64,000 nt of DNA from Streptomyces rhizosphaerihabitans. Lineage in GTDB: Bacteria; Actinomycetota; Actinomycetes; Streptomycetales; Streptomycetaceae. The translations under genes were made by a program, and so were the position numbers. The stretch is from NCBI RefSeq assembly GCF_025399795.1, contig NZ_JAODTZ010000013.1, positions 124,001 to 188,000 on the forward strand, read 5' to 3'. Every line of letters begins with the position of its first letter. Positions within the stretch are counted from its first letter, which is position 1. A model generated the notes under the pieces. That model worked only from the letters and a program-made list of their open reading frames with translations, made no database searches and was not told the DNA's origin. Positions 36,602 to 45,414 of the stretch are shown here, piece by piece.

Positions 36602-37986
36602 GCCTGGACCCCGCCCGCGTCCTCGATCTCGACCCGCTGCTCGACGACCCGAAGACCCGCATCGTGGTGTGCTGCGGCTCGGGCGGCGTCGGCAAGACGA
36701 CCACGGCGGCGGCTCTCGGGCTGCGTGCCGCGGAGCGCGGCCGCAAGGTGGTCGTGCTCACCATCGACCCCGCGCGCAGGCTGGCGCAGTCCATGGGCAT
36801 CGACTCCCTGGACAACACTCCGCGCCGGGTGAAGGGCGTCGAGGGGAGCGGCGAGCTGCACGCCATGATGCTCGACATGAAGCGCACGTTCGACGAGATC
36901 GTCGAGGCGCACGCGGACGGCGACCGGGCGGCCGCCATTCTCAACAACCCCTTCTACCAGTCGCTTTCGGCGGGCTTCGCGGGCACGCAGGAGTACATGG
37001 CGATGGAGAAGCTGGGCCAGTTGCGGGCGCGCGACGAGTGGGACCTGATCGTGGTCGACACGCCGCCGTCCCGCTCGGCACTGGACTTCCTGGACGCCCC
37101 CAAGCGGCTCGGGTCCTTCCTCGACGGGCGGCTGATCCGGCTGCTGACGGCGCCGGCGAAGCTGGGCGGCCGGGCGGGCATGAAGTTCCTGAGCGTCGGG
37201 ATGTCGATGATGACCGGCACCCTGGGCAAGCTGCTCGGGGGCCAGCTCCTCAAGGACGTCCAGACGTTCGTCGCGGCCATGGACACCACCTTCGGCGGCT
37301 TCCGCACGCGGGCCGACGCCACGTACAAACTGCTCCAGGCGCCCGGCACCGCGTTCCTCGTGGTGGCGGCGCCCGAGCGGGACGCGCTGCGCGAGGCCGC
37401 GTACTTCGTACAGCGACTGGCCGCTGAGGACATGCCGTTCGCCGGACTGGTGCTCAACCGGGTGCACGGCAGCGGGGCCGCCCGGCTGTCCGCCGAGCGG
37501 GCACTCGCCGCCGCGGAGGATCTTGATTCCGTCGACGCGGAAAATCCTGGATCCGCCGCCGCGGAAAATCTTGACGAGGCCCGCATTGTGGATCAGGCGG
37601 ACGGGAAAGCTGGACTTCGTAACTCTCCCGACACGTACGGCAGTTCAGAATCACCGGCTTCCGAGACACCAGCTCCTGACGAAGGCTCCCCCGCCGCCAC
37701 GGACAGGACAGCCGCCACGGACCGCACCACCGCTACGGACAAGGCCGCCGCCACGGACCCCGAGCGATCCATCGACCAGCTCACCGCAGGTTTGTTGAGG
37801 CTCCACGCCGAGCGCATGCAGCTGCTCTCCCGCGAGCAGCGCACGCGTGACCGCTTCGCCGCGCGCCACCCGGAGGTGCCGGTGGCCGAAGTGGCCGCGC
37901 TGCCCGGTGACGTACACGATCTCGCCGGGCTGCGGGACATCGGGAACCGGCTCGCGGCCCACCGGCCGGAGCTGCCCGAAAGCTGA
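36598..37986 (+). CDS. ArsA/Get3-like ATPase, second subunit (Rv3680-like) with acidic/Thr-rich insertion
   Basis: This 462-residue protein has Walker A CGSGGVGKTTTAAALGLRAA and VVDTPPSRSALDFLD. The ATPase core ends around residue 300. Between about 305 and 390 lies a low-complexity insertion rich in Ala, Asp, Glu, Ser and Thr with ATDRT-type repeats, then the conserved helical end (LTAGLLRLHAERMQLL). The insertion is absent from the usual shorter homologues. It is coupled to the first subunit and convergent with wblA. Confidence 0.9.
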   Translation: MSLDPARVLDLDPLLDDPKTRIVVCCGSGGVGKTTTAAALGLRAAERGRKVVVLTIDPARRLAQSMGIDSLDNTPRRVKGVEGSGELHAMMLDMKRTFDEIVEAHADGDRAAAILNNPFYQSLSAGFAGTQEYMAMEKLGQLRARDEWDLIVVDTPPSRSALDFLDAPKRLGSFLDGRLIRLLTAPAKLGGRAGMKFLSVGMSMMTGTLGKLLGGQLLKDVQTFVAAMDTTFGGFRTRADATYKLLQAPGTAFLVVAAPERDALREAAYFVQRLAAEDMPFAGLVLNRVHGSGAARLSAERALAAAEDLDSVDAENPGSAAAENLDEARIVDQADGKAGLRNSPDTYGSSESPASETPAPDEGSPAATDRTAATDRTTATDKAAATDPERSIDQLTAGLLRLHAERMQLLSREQRTRDRFAARHPEVPVAEVAALPGDVHDLAGLRDIGNRLAAHRPELPES

Positions 37987-38117
37987 GCATGCGGGAGAGG
38001 CCCTGAGGGGACGCCCTCGGCCCTGCCGGCCTCCGCGGCACCGGACGGGCCCTGGAAGAGCCCGGACGGGCCTGAGAGGCCCGAGGGTGGCGTCCCGCCC
38101 CCGAAGGGCGAACTCCC

Positions 38118-38456
38118 TCAGCCCACCGCCGCGTAGCGCTCGTACACCTCTTCCTCGTCGAGGGGCAGCAGGCCCGCGCCGCGCTCGTACTCCGTACGCG
38201 CGGTCTCGAGCAGACGACGCCACGAGGTGACAGTCGGTCGCCGGCGCAGCAATGCGCGCCGCTCGCGCTCGGTCATGCCACCCCACACGCCGAATTCGAC
38301 GCGGTTGTCGAGCGCGTCGGCGAGGCACTCCGTGCGAACCGGACATCCGGTGCACACTGCCTTGGCCCTGTTCTGCGCTGCTCCTTGAACGAACAGTTCA
38401 TCCGGATCGGTAGTGCGGCAGGCCGCCTGCGCACTCCAGTCGGTTACCCAGCCCAT
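38118..38456 (-). CDS. wblA: WhiB-like transcription factor WblA
   Basis: The chosen start is ATG 38456 (MGWVTDWSAQ), giving 112 residues; an in-frame ATG at 38513 would add 19. Cys13, Cys35, Cys38 and Cys44 bind a [4Fe-4S] cluster, followed by the GVWGG turn and the basic segment RERRALLRRR. Sequence and context, between the ArsA-like pair and a PBP gene, match S. coelicolor WblA, a global regulator of sporulation and antibiotic production. Confidence 0.95.
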   Translation of the reverse strand: MGWVTDWSAQAACRTTDPDELFVQGAAQNRAKAVCTGCPVRTECLADALDNRVEFGVWGGMTERERRALLRRRPTVTSWRRLLETARTEYERGAGLLPLDEEEVYERYAAVG

Positions 38457-38861
38457 ACCGGCGCCGTCCTCTCCCGAATCGAGGCTCCCCCACGGCGGCA
38501 GCGGCATATTCACCGCCGCCAGTTGAGGACGTTACGGAAGGTGGGCACAGCGCAACACCCCCTTCGGGCCCAATCTTGAATGGCCCGAACGGACTATGCG
38601 TAAGCGGCAGATCACCCGGGGGAGTGAGCCGAGGACATGCGCGACCATCCCGGCAAACCCGGACAGTTCAGTCGAGTCACAACGGACGCCATGTGACACA
38701 CAAGGCTGATTCGGACACGCGCTCCACAGGAACGCGGAACCTCCGGAACGATTCGGGGTCGCCGGACGTATTGATACGTGGCCGCACTGCTGTGACAGTT
38801 GAGAGCAGCTTAGGCCAAGGCATATACGCGTGTCCGGCGAATGAGAACGTAGGCTGCCCTC
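38457..38861. other. Divergent wblA - PBP promoter region
   Basis: About 400 bp without a supported gene. A long regulatory or leader region upstream of wblA is expected. No specific operator was identified. Confidence 0.5.
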
Positions 38862-41135
38862 ATGCCAAAGAAGCGCTCGGGCGGTGGTCTGTCCCCTACG
38901 CAGCAGGCCGCCAAGTTCCTCGGTGTCAGCGTGCTCGCGGGCGCCGTCATGGCCGGAATCGCGCTGCCCGCCGCGGGCGCGCTCGGTCTGGCGGCCAAGG
39001 GCTCGGTCCAGGGGTTCGATGACATTCCGGACAATCTGAAGAGTCCGTCGCTGAGTCAGCGGACCACGATCCTGGACAGCAAGGGCGGCCAGATCGCCAC
39101 GGTCTACTCGCGCGACCGCACGGTGGTCGACCTCAAGAACATCTCGCCCTACATGCAGAAGGCGATCGTCGCGATCGAGGACTCGCGCTACTACCAGCAC
39201 GGCGCGATCGACCTGAAGGGCATCCTGCGCGCGGTCAACCAGAACGCGCAGAACGGCGGGGTGGCCCAGGGTGCCTCCACCCTGACCCAGCAGCTGGTGA
39301 AGAACTACTTCGTGGAAGAGGCCGGCGACGACCCGACCAAGGTCGCCCAGGCCACCCAGCAGACCATCGGCCGCAAGATCCGCGAGCTCAAGTACGCGAT
39401 CCAGCTGGAAGAGAAGCTGGGCAAGAAGAAGATCCTCGAGAACTACCTGAACATCACGTTCTTCGGGGAGCAGGCGTACGGCGTCGAGGCCGCCTCCCAG
39501 CGCTACTTCTCCAAGCCCGCCAAGGACCTGAACCTCCAGGAGTCGGCGCTACTCGCGGGCATCGTCCAGTCGCCGAGCCGGTACGACCCGGTCAACGACG
39601 AGGAGGAGGCCACCAAGCGCCGCAACACCGTGCTGCAGCGCATGGCCGAGGTGCACGACATCTCCCAGGAGCAGGCCGACGCCGCCAAGGAGACGAAGCT
39701 CGGGCTGCACGTCAGCCAGCCGAAGAACGGCTGTATCACGGCGATCAAGGGCGCCGGCTTCTTCTGCAAGTACGTGGAGCACGTCTTCCTGAGCGACCCG
39801 GTCTTCGGCAAGACCAAGGAGGAGCGGGCGAAGGTCTGGAACCAGGGCGGCCTGACGATCCGTACGACGCTCGACCCGCAGTCCCAGGCGTCGATCCGGG
39901 CGTCGCTGAAGGATCACGTCTACAAGTCCGACAAGGTCGCCGCGGCGGCCACCCTGGTCGAGCCCGGCACCGGGAAGATCCTCGGGATGGGCCAGTCGAA
40001 GCCGTACGGCTACGGAAAGAACGAGACCGAGTACAACTACTCGGTGAACTACGACATGGGCGGCTCGAACTACGGCTTCCCGACCGGTTCGACGTTCAAG
40101 CCGTTCGTGGCCGCGGCCGCGCTGGAGCAGGGCCGTCCGGCGACGCAGGAGTACTCCTCGCCGAACTCGATGCCGTACCCCAGCCCCGTACAGACCTGCG
40201 GCAGCAAGCCGTGGACGAACCAGGCGAACGAGAAGGTCCCGAACGAGAGCGCGTCCGAGAAGGGCCCGTATCAGCTGAAGGAGGCGATGGCCAAGTCGGT
40301 CAACACCTACTTCGTGCAGATGATCTCCGACATCGGCCTCTGCCCCGTGATGAACCAGATCGACAAGCTCGGTGTGGTCCAGGGCAACGGCGACAAGCTC
40401 CCCCAGGTGCCCTCCATCGCCCTGGGCGCCAAGGGCATCTCACCGCTCACCATGGCCACGGCCTACGCCGCCTTCGCCTCCCGCGGCATGTACTGCACCC
40501 CGGTCGCCATCGAGTCGATCAGCCAGCAGATCAGCGGGCGCGAGAAGTCCCTGGACGTGCCCAAGTCGACCTGCTCGCGGGCCATGTCCGAGCAGACCGC
40601 GGACACCGTCAGCACCCTGCTCAGTGGCGTGATCGACTCCGGTACGGGCCAGCAGGCCGGTCTCACCGACCGCGCCAACGCCGGTAAGACGGGTACCACC
40701 GACGAGCGCAAGAACGCCTGGTTCGTCGGCTACACGCCGAACCTCTCCGGCGCGGTCTGGGTCGGCAGCGCGTCCCAGCGGGTCCATATGACCGGCATCA
40801 ACATCGGTGGCGTCTACCACGACAAGGTGTACGGCGGTCAGGTCCCCGGCCCGATCTGGCGGGACCTGATGACGGGCGCTCTCGTGGGCAAGGACGCCCC
40901 GTCCTTCAACCTGGTCAACATTCCCGACCCCGTGAAGGACAAGGGCGACGGCCAGGACGACGGGAACAAGGGCCGCCACGGCGGGAACGGGAACGGCGAC
41001 ACCACCAACGGAAACACCATCAGCGGCCAGACCGACGGTGGAGTGGTCTTCCCGACGCCCTCCTTCTCCATCCCCGATGGATGGATCCAGGGCAATACGA
41101 ACAGCGGGAACGGGAACGGCGGCCAACGCAACTGA
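38862..41135 (+). CDS. Class A penicillin-binding protein (bifunctional, PonA2-like)
   Basis: This 757-residue protein has a short basic N-terminus and a membrane anchor (about 18-45). A GT51 glycosyltransferase domain carries catalytic Glu106 in IEDSRYYQHGAID. The transpeptidase domain has SxxK Ser410 (GSTFKPF), the SVN motif, and KTGTT at about 609. The last 60 residues are Gly/Asn/Asp-rich and disordered. It makes and crosslinks peptidoglycan. No PASTA domain is present. Confidence 0.95.
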   Translation: MPKKRSGGGLSPTQQAAKFLGVSVLAGAVMAGIALPAAGALGLAAKGSVQGFDDIPDNLKSPSLSQRTTILDSKGGQIATVYSRDRTVVDLKNISPYMQKAIVAIEDSRYYQHGAIDLKGILRAVNQNAQNGGVAQGASTLTQQLVKNYFVEEAGDDPTKVAQATQQTIGRKIRELKYAIQLEEKLGKKKILENYLNITFFGEQAYGVEAASQRYFSKPAKDLNLQESALLAGIVQSPSRYDPVNDEEEATKRRNTVLQRMAEVHDISQEQADAAKETKLGLHVSQPKNGCITAIKGAGFFCKYVEHVFLSDPVFGKTKEERAKVWNQGGLTIRTTLDPQSQASIRASLKDHVYKSDKVAAAATLVEPGTGKILGMGQSKPYGYGKNETEYNYSVNYDMGGSNYGFPTGSTFKPFVAAAALEQGRPATQEYSSPNSMPYPSPVQTCGSKPWTNQANEKVPNESASEKGPYQLKEAMAKSVNTYFVQMISDIGLCPVMNQIDKLGVVQGNGDKLPQVPSIALGAKGISPLTMATAYAAFASRGMYCTPVAIESISQQISGREKSLDVPKSTCSRAMSEQTADTVSTLLSGVIDSGTGQQAGLTDRANAGKTGTTDERKNAWFVGYTPNLSGAVWVGSASQRVHMTGINIGGVYHDKVYGGQVPGPIWRDLMTGALVGKDAPSFNLVNIPDPVKDKGDGQDDGNKGRHGGNGNGDTTNGNTISGQTDGGVVFPTPSFSIPDGWIQGNTNSGNGNGGQRN

Positions 41136-41165
41136 CCCGTACGCCGGAAACGGGCGCGTGAGCGC

Positions 41166-41215
41166 CTGAACGCCCTGTGGGCCAGGAGTCCGATCCTGGC
41201 CCACAGGGCGTTCAG
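41166..41215. terminator. Long bidirectional terminator between PBP and YqeY genes
   Basis: 22-bp perfect arms (41166-41187 and 41194-41215) with a 6-nt loop. It sits between convergent genes. A GGCGTTCAGCGT-containing direct repeat (about 31-bp period) follows to about 41275. Confidence 0.9.
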
Positions 41216-41305
41216 CGTAAGGGGGGCGTGCCCGGCGGGGCGTTCAGCGTGAGGGACGTACCCGGCGGGGCGTTCGTCCAGCCCGCCCAGGAGCCGACGG
41301 TGGCG

Positions 41306-41770
41306 TCAGCCGGCGAGCAGCTGCTTCACGACGGCGGCGACGCGGCCGCCCTCGGCAAGGCCGGCCACCTTCGGGTTCACGATCTTCATGACCTGGCCCA
41401 TGGCACGCGGGCCTTCGGCACCCGCCGACTTCGCCTCCTCGACGGCCTGCGCGACGATCTGCTGAAGCTCCTCGTCGGACAGCTGCTTGGGCAGATACGC
41501 GGCGAGCACCTCGCCCTCCGCCCGCTCCCGCTCGGCCGACTCGGGGCGCCCGCCCTGCGCGAAGGCCTCGGCGGCCTCACGACGCTTCTTCCCCTCGCGG
41601 GCGATCACCTTCTGCACCTCGCCGTCGGAGAGTTCGCGCTTGGTCTTGCCCGCGACCTCCTCGTTGGTGATCGCGGAGAGGGTCAGCCGGAGCGTCGAGG
41701 AGCGGAGCTCGTCGCGCCCCTTGATCGCGGCGTTGAGGTCTTCCTGCAACTTCGACTTGAGCGTGGTCAT
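41306..41770 (-). CDS. GatB/YqeY domain protein
   Basis: This 154-residue protein starts at ATG 41770 (MTTLKSKLQEDLNAAIKGRD). It is all-helical: an N-terminal four-helix part and a C-terminal YqeY tail (GQVMKIVNPKVAGLAEGGRV), similar to the tRNA-binding end of GatB. The molecular role of free-standing YqeY is not established. Confidence 0.93.
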   Translation of the reverse strand: MTTLKSKLQEDLNAAIKGRDELRSSTLRLTLSAITNEEVAGKTKRELSDGEVQKVIAREGKKRREAAEAFAQGGRPESAERERAEGEVLAAYLPKQLSDEELQQIVAQAVEEAKSAGAEGPRAMGQVMKIVNPKVAGLAEGGRVAAVVKQLLAG

Positions 41771-41940
41771 GCCGTCCAGTGTCGCAGGTGCGGTCATGCG
41801 GACGCCTGTTGATTTCGCAGCGCGCCCGGGCGGGCACGCAGAGGCCGCCCCGCCCGGGGCCATCCCGGGGTTCCGCTCCGGGTTTCCGGGTCGTCCACAG
41901 GCGGGTACGAGTGCTTGTCGGGGTCTGACACGATGGACGT

Positions 41941-42867
41941 ATGCGCGCGCGATACGGAGTACCCCTGGGAATCACGGCGGTGGGCGCCGCCGGTCTGCTG
42001 TACTCGGCGGGGTTCGAGGCCCGTTCCTTCCGCCTGCGGCGGATCACGGTCCCGGTCCTGCCGCCTGGGATGCGGCCGCTGCGCGTCCTGCAGGTCTCGG
42101 ACATCCACATGGTGAGCGGACAGCGCAAGAAGCAGCGCTGGCTGCGCTCCCTGGCCGGTCTGCGCCCCGACTTCGTGATCAATACCGGGGACAACCTCTC
42201 GGACACGGAGGGCGTGCCCGAGGTACTGGACGCGCTCGGCCCCCTGATGGACTTCCCGGGCGCCTACGTCTTCGGTTCGAACGACTACTACGGCCCCACA
42301 CCCCGCAACCCCGCCCGCTACTTGTTCGAGAAGATGCAGGGCCGTCACGGACTGAACGGCAACAAGCCCGTCGTGGGAGCCATCCACAATCCGTGGGAGG
42401 ACCTGCGCGACGGCTTCGACACCGCGGGCTGGGTGAACCTGACGAACACCCGGGGGACGCTGAAGATCGAGGGCGCGGAGATCGAGTTGACCGGCCTCGA
42501 CGACCCGCACATCAAACGCGACCGCTACGCGCGCGTGGCCGGAGGCCCGTCGGAGTCCGCCGACTTCTCGATGGGTATCGTGCACGCCCCGTACCTGCGC
42601 GCTCTGGACGCTTTCACGGCCGACGGCTACCCCCTGATCCTGGCGGGCCACACGCACGGCGGCCAGCTCTGCCTCCCCTTCTACGGTGCCTTCGTCACCA
42701 ACTGCGACCTCGACACGGACCGCGTGAAGGGTCTCTCCAGGCATACGGCGGAGGGCCGGACGTCGTACATGCACGTCTCAGCGGGCTGCGGCACGAACCG
42801 CTACACGCCGGTCCGTTTCGCCTGCCCGCCGGAGGTGTCGCTGCTGACGCTGGTGGAGCGGAAGTAG
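41941..42867 (+). CDS. Membrane-anchored metallophosphoesterase (Rv3683-like)
   Basis: This 308-residue protein has an N-terminal hydrophobic segment (about 8-24). Calcineurin-type metal motifs follow: QVSDIHM, NTGDNLSD, FGSNDY (GSND in place of GNHD/E) and LAGHTHGGQLCLP. It is probably attached to the outer face of the membrane. The substrate is unknown, with UDP-2,3-diacylglucosamine-hydrolase-like relatives. Confidence 0.92.
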   Translation: MRARYGVPLGITAVGAAGLLYSAGFEARSFRLRRITVPVLPPGMRPLRVLQVSDIHMVSGQRKKQRWLRSLAGLRPDFVINTGDNLSDTEGVPEVLDALGPLMDFPGAYVFGSNDYYGPTPRNPARYLFEKMQGRHGLNGNKPVVGAIHNPWEDLRDGFDTAGWVNLTNTRGTLKIEGAEIELTGLDDPHIKRDRYARVAGGPSESADFSMGIVHAPYLRALDAFTADGYPLILAGHTHGGQLCLPFYGAFVTNCDLDTDRVKGLSRHTAEGRTSYMHVSAGCGTNRYTPVRFACPPEVSLLTLVERK

Positions 42868-43052
42868 CCGGTGAAGCAGAAGTAGGGGTCTCCGGGACCG
42901 CCTCTGGGGCGGCACCCTGGTGCGACACCCCGGCGCGGGCCGGGGACCACACGAAACCCCTCGGCCGCGGACGCGGGCCGTCATCGCTGCCGGATTAACC
43001 CACTCGGTCGACCCATATCGCCCAAAACACCCGACCCGCTTAGCGTGGGGCC

Positions 43053-43865
43053 ATGATCACCCCCATGCCCAGGGACATACCCGACCTCCCCGCGATACCG
43101 GGCATCATCCCGTCGGCCCACTCCTTCGTCCCCGCGACGGCGGTCGTGGCTCCCGCGCGCCGCCCGGCCACGGCGGCCTACCGCGTCCTGGTGGCCCTCG
43201 CGGCGGCAGCGGGCGTGGCCATCGACATGAAGCTGGGCGACCCGGCCCGGGCACTGAGCTACTTCACGATCCAGACCAACCTGCTCGTCGCCGTGGTCTT
43301 CGTGGCGTCGGCCCGCAGGGCCTGGTCGGCCCGCAGACCCCTGCCCGGGGTACTGACGGGCGGCACGCTGATCTACATCTCGATCACGGGCCTGGTCTAT
43401 CACCTGATCCTGGCGGACGAGTCGCCCCCGTTCTCCATGACCGGAGGCGACGACTCGCTCTCCGGCTGGCACTCGGCCGCCAACATCCTCCTCCACACGG
43501 TCACACCGATCGCCGTGGTCCTCGACTGGCTGCTGCTGACCCGACCGACCCCACTGTCGTTCCGCGACGCGGCGACCTGGCTTCTCTACCCCCTCGCCTA
43601 CCTGGCCTTCTGCCTGGCCCGCGGCGCGATGCTGTCGCCCGGGGCCCCGGCGCGCTACCTCTACCCCTTCGTCGATGTGGATCGGCACGGCTACGGGGGC
43701 ATCCTCGGCAACACCGCCATCCTCGGCGTCACCTTCTACGCCCTGGCCCTCCTCATCGTCGTCCTCGACCACGTGCGTCCCGACCCGGTCCGACGCCGCT
43801 TCCGAAGACGCCGCCGACGCCCCGAAAACCGGATTTCGTCTCCGGCCACCAGTGGGCTAAAGTAA
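43053..43865 (+). CDS. Pr6Pr-family six-helix membrane protein
   Basis: This 270-residue protein starts at ATG 43053. A Pro-rich N-terminus is followed by about six membrane helices. Characteristic pieces are [16 protein letters not shown], the His-containing LVYHLILA and [16 protein letters not shown], and [16 protein letters not shown] basic tail ends 28 bp before the tRNA. It is related to FAR-17a/AIG1-like putative hydrolases, whose members use Thr/His. Function in bacteria is unknown. Confidence 0.85.
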   Translation: MITPMPRDIPDLPAIPGIIPSAHSFVPATAVVAPARRPATAAYRVLVALAAAAGVAIDMKLGDPARALSYFTIQTNLLVAVVFVASARRAWSARRPLPGVLTGGTLIYISITGLVYHLILADESPPFSMTGGDDSLSGWHSAANILLHTVTPIAVVLDWLLLTRPTPLSFRDAATWLLYPLAYLAFCLARGAMLSPGAPARYLYPFVDVDRHGYGGILGNTAILGVTFYALALLIVVLDHVRPDPVRRRFRRRRRRPENRISSPATSGLK

Positions 43866-43893
43866 ACGACGTCGCAGCGAGAGCAGCGACAAT

Positions 43894-43967
43894 CGGGGTG
43901 TAGCGCAGCTTGGCAGCGCGCTTCGTTCGGGACGAAGAGGTCGTGGGTTCAAATCCCGCCACCCCGA
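43894..43967 (+). tRNA. tRNA-Pro (anticodon CGG)
   Basis: The cloverleaf is complete: acceptor CGGGGTG with CACCCCG, anticodon stem CTTCG/CGAAG with loop TTCGGGA, and T-arm GTGGGTTCAAATCCCGC. The CCA end is not encoded. It is the insertion target of the following integrative element. Confidence 0.97.
43925..43945 (+). other. attL core within the tRNA-Pro gene
   Basis: The segment containing TTCGGGACGAAGAGGTC recurs near 57.48 and 62.39 kb (one mismatch each over the shared part). The left end of the element lies here because the leftward integrase gene begins within 100 bp of the tRNA end. pSAM2 uses a tRNA-Pro gene in the same way. Confidence 0.75.
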
Positions 43968-43983
43968 CAGCTAAGTAGCAGGT

Positions 43984-44018
43984 CAGAGGGCCCTTACCGG
44001 ATCGGTAAGGGCCCTCTG
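43984..44018. terminator. Bidirectional terminator between tRNA-Pro and int
   Basis: 16-bp perfect arms CAGAGGGCCCTTACCG (43984-43999) and its complement (44003-44018), loop GAT. Confidence 0.9.
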
Positions 44019-44028
44019 GCGTTGCTGC

Positions 44029-44045
44029 GTGTCTAACTGCGTGAC
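44029..44045 (+). repeat. Arm-type repeat near attL
   Basis: GTGTCTAACTGCGTGAC, found again exactly at 62272-62288, near the other end of the island. It is a candidate Int/Xis arm-binding site. Confidence 0.7.
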
Positions 44046-44062
44046 TATCGATTCCTGAGTGC

Positions 44063-45232
44063 CTACGACCCGCCCCAGTCGGTGCCGAAAATGCCGTCCA
44101 TGACAACGGCACCCGTCTGGATCACGGGCCGGATCTGCTTCCGGTAGACCTCCTCCGTCACGGCCGTACCGGAGTGCCCGACGAGCCGTGAGATCTCCTC
44201 CAGCGGGACGCCGCGGTCGGAGAGCAGGGACACGAAGCTGTGCCGGAGCTCCCGGGGCGTCCACTCGTCGGCGTTGATCCCGTCGATGCCCTTGAGCGCC
44301 TGCCGGAAGGCGCGGCGGACGTTGGCGGCGTCGAGCGGCTTGCCGACGGCCGAGGAGAAGACGAGCCCGTGTTCCTCCCATTCCTCGTCGGCGGCCAGCC
44401 GATCCCAGCCCTGATCTTCGAACTGCCGCCAGAGGGCTTCGACGCAGCGCGCCGGCAGCGCGAGCGTGCGCCGGGACTTGCGTGTCTTGGTGTCCCCGCT
44501 CCGCCGGACCGAGCGCCACACAGCGATGTGCGGAGGCTGCGGCGGTTCGAGGTCCTGCCGCCCCTTGAGGAAGACGTGGTCCCAGGTGAGGGCCCGCAGC
44601 TCCTCGGTCCGGGCACCGGTCAGCAGGGCCAGGACGATGTACGCGTACACCGAAGTCCCCTCGGCCCCTTTCAGCACTGCCTCAGCCTGAGCGAAGGTGA
44701 GCGCCTTGGACGGACGACCCACCTGCCCCTGCGGCACCGAGCACAGCTCGACGACGTTGCGCTTCACCTTGTCCCGCGCCATGGCCCGCCTGACGGCGCG
44801 GTTCAGGCACGAGTGAAGCGACTGGAGGGTGCGAGTGCTGAGGGTCTTGGCCTTGGTGGAGAGCCAGCGGTCCACGTCCTCCGCGCTGAGGTCGCGGAGC
44901 TTACGGGCGCCGAGCGACGGCATGACGTGCTTGTCACTCAGAAGCGTCACCGTCTCGACCGTGCTGGGGTCGAGGCCCGCCAGGCCGTACGTCAGCCAGT
45001 CCGTCACCGCGTCCTTGACCGTGTAGTTGGTCGGCGCGATGGCGAGGCCGTCCTCGTGGTCCCGCAACACCTCCTTGAGCTTCTGCTTCGCCTCGGTCTT
45101 GGTCTTGCCACTCCCCCGCTTGACGATCCGCTTCCCGCTCGGGTCAAACCCGAGGTTCGCCGTGGCGATCCAACGCTGTCTCTTCTCGTCCCAGTGCAGG
45201 CCACCGTCACCACGGCTGCGACGCATAGCCAT
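44063..45232 (-). CDS. int: Tyrosine-type site-specific integrase of the AICE
   Basis: The start is ATG 45232, overlapping the xis stop by 1 nt, giving 389 residues. It has an arm-binding AP2-like N-terminus (HWDEKRQRWIATANLG), a core-binding SAM-like domain (about 65-165) and a catalytic domain. Arg is in LLTGARTEELRALTW, box II TPRELRHSFVSLL, His in RLVGHSG and the nucleophile Tyr in TEEVYRKQ. It should insert the element into the adjacent tRNA-Pro. Confidence 0.95.
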   Translation of the reverse strand: MAMRRSRGDGGLHWDEKRQRWIATANLGFDPSGKRIVKRGSGKTKTEAKQKLKEVLRDHEDGLAIAPTNYTVKDAVTDWLTYGLAGLDPSTVETVTLLSDKHVMPSLGARKLRDLSAEDVDRWLSTKAKTLSTRTLQSLHSCLNRAVRRAMARDKVKRNVVELCSVPQGQVGRPSKALTFAQAEAVLKGAEGTSVYAYIVLALLTGARTEELRALTWDHVFLKGRQDLEPPQPPHIAVWRSVRRSGDTKTRKSRRTLALPARCVEALWRQFEDQGWDRLAADEEWEEHGLVFSSAVGKPLDAANVRRAFRQALKGIDGINADEWTPRELRHSFVSLLSDRGVPLEEISRLVGHSGTAVTEEVYRKQIRPVIQTGAVVMDGIFGTDWGGS

Positions 45233-45414
45233 CAGGCGGCACGCTCCATCTCTTCCGCGATGAAGTGGCCCAGGGCGGAAGCCGGAATGCGCCGGCACCG
45301 GCCGATCGTGACCGAGGGCAGCCGCCGCGTACGGATCAGGTCGTAGACGGTGGACCGGCCGAGCCGGAGGCGCGTCATCACCTCGGCGACAGTGAGCAGT
45401 TCGTCATCACGCAT
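45232..45414 (-). CDS. xis: Excisionase-type HTH protein
   Basis: The 60-residue protein is a single winged HTH of the MerR/BldC-like excisionase type (TVAEVMTRLRLGRSTVYDLI). It is sandwiched between repSA and int with overlaps on both sides, the usual int-xis-rep order of pSAM2-type AICEs. Confidence 0.93.
   Translation of the reverse strand: MRDDELLTVAEVMTRLRLGRSTVYDLIRTRRLPSVTIGRCRRIPASALGHFIAEEMERAA

Noticed and set aside
38457..38861. BldD-type operator upstream of wblA
   Set aside because: No sequence with the required half-site spacing was found by eye.
41166..41275. Mobile element ends or att site
   Set aside because: The long inverted repeat is best explained as a terminator between convergent genes, followed by a small duplication.
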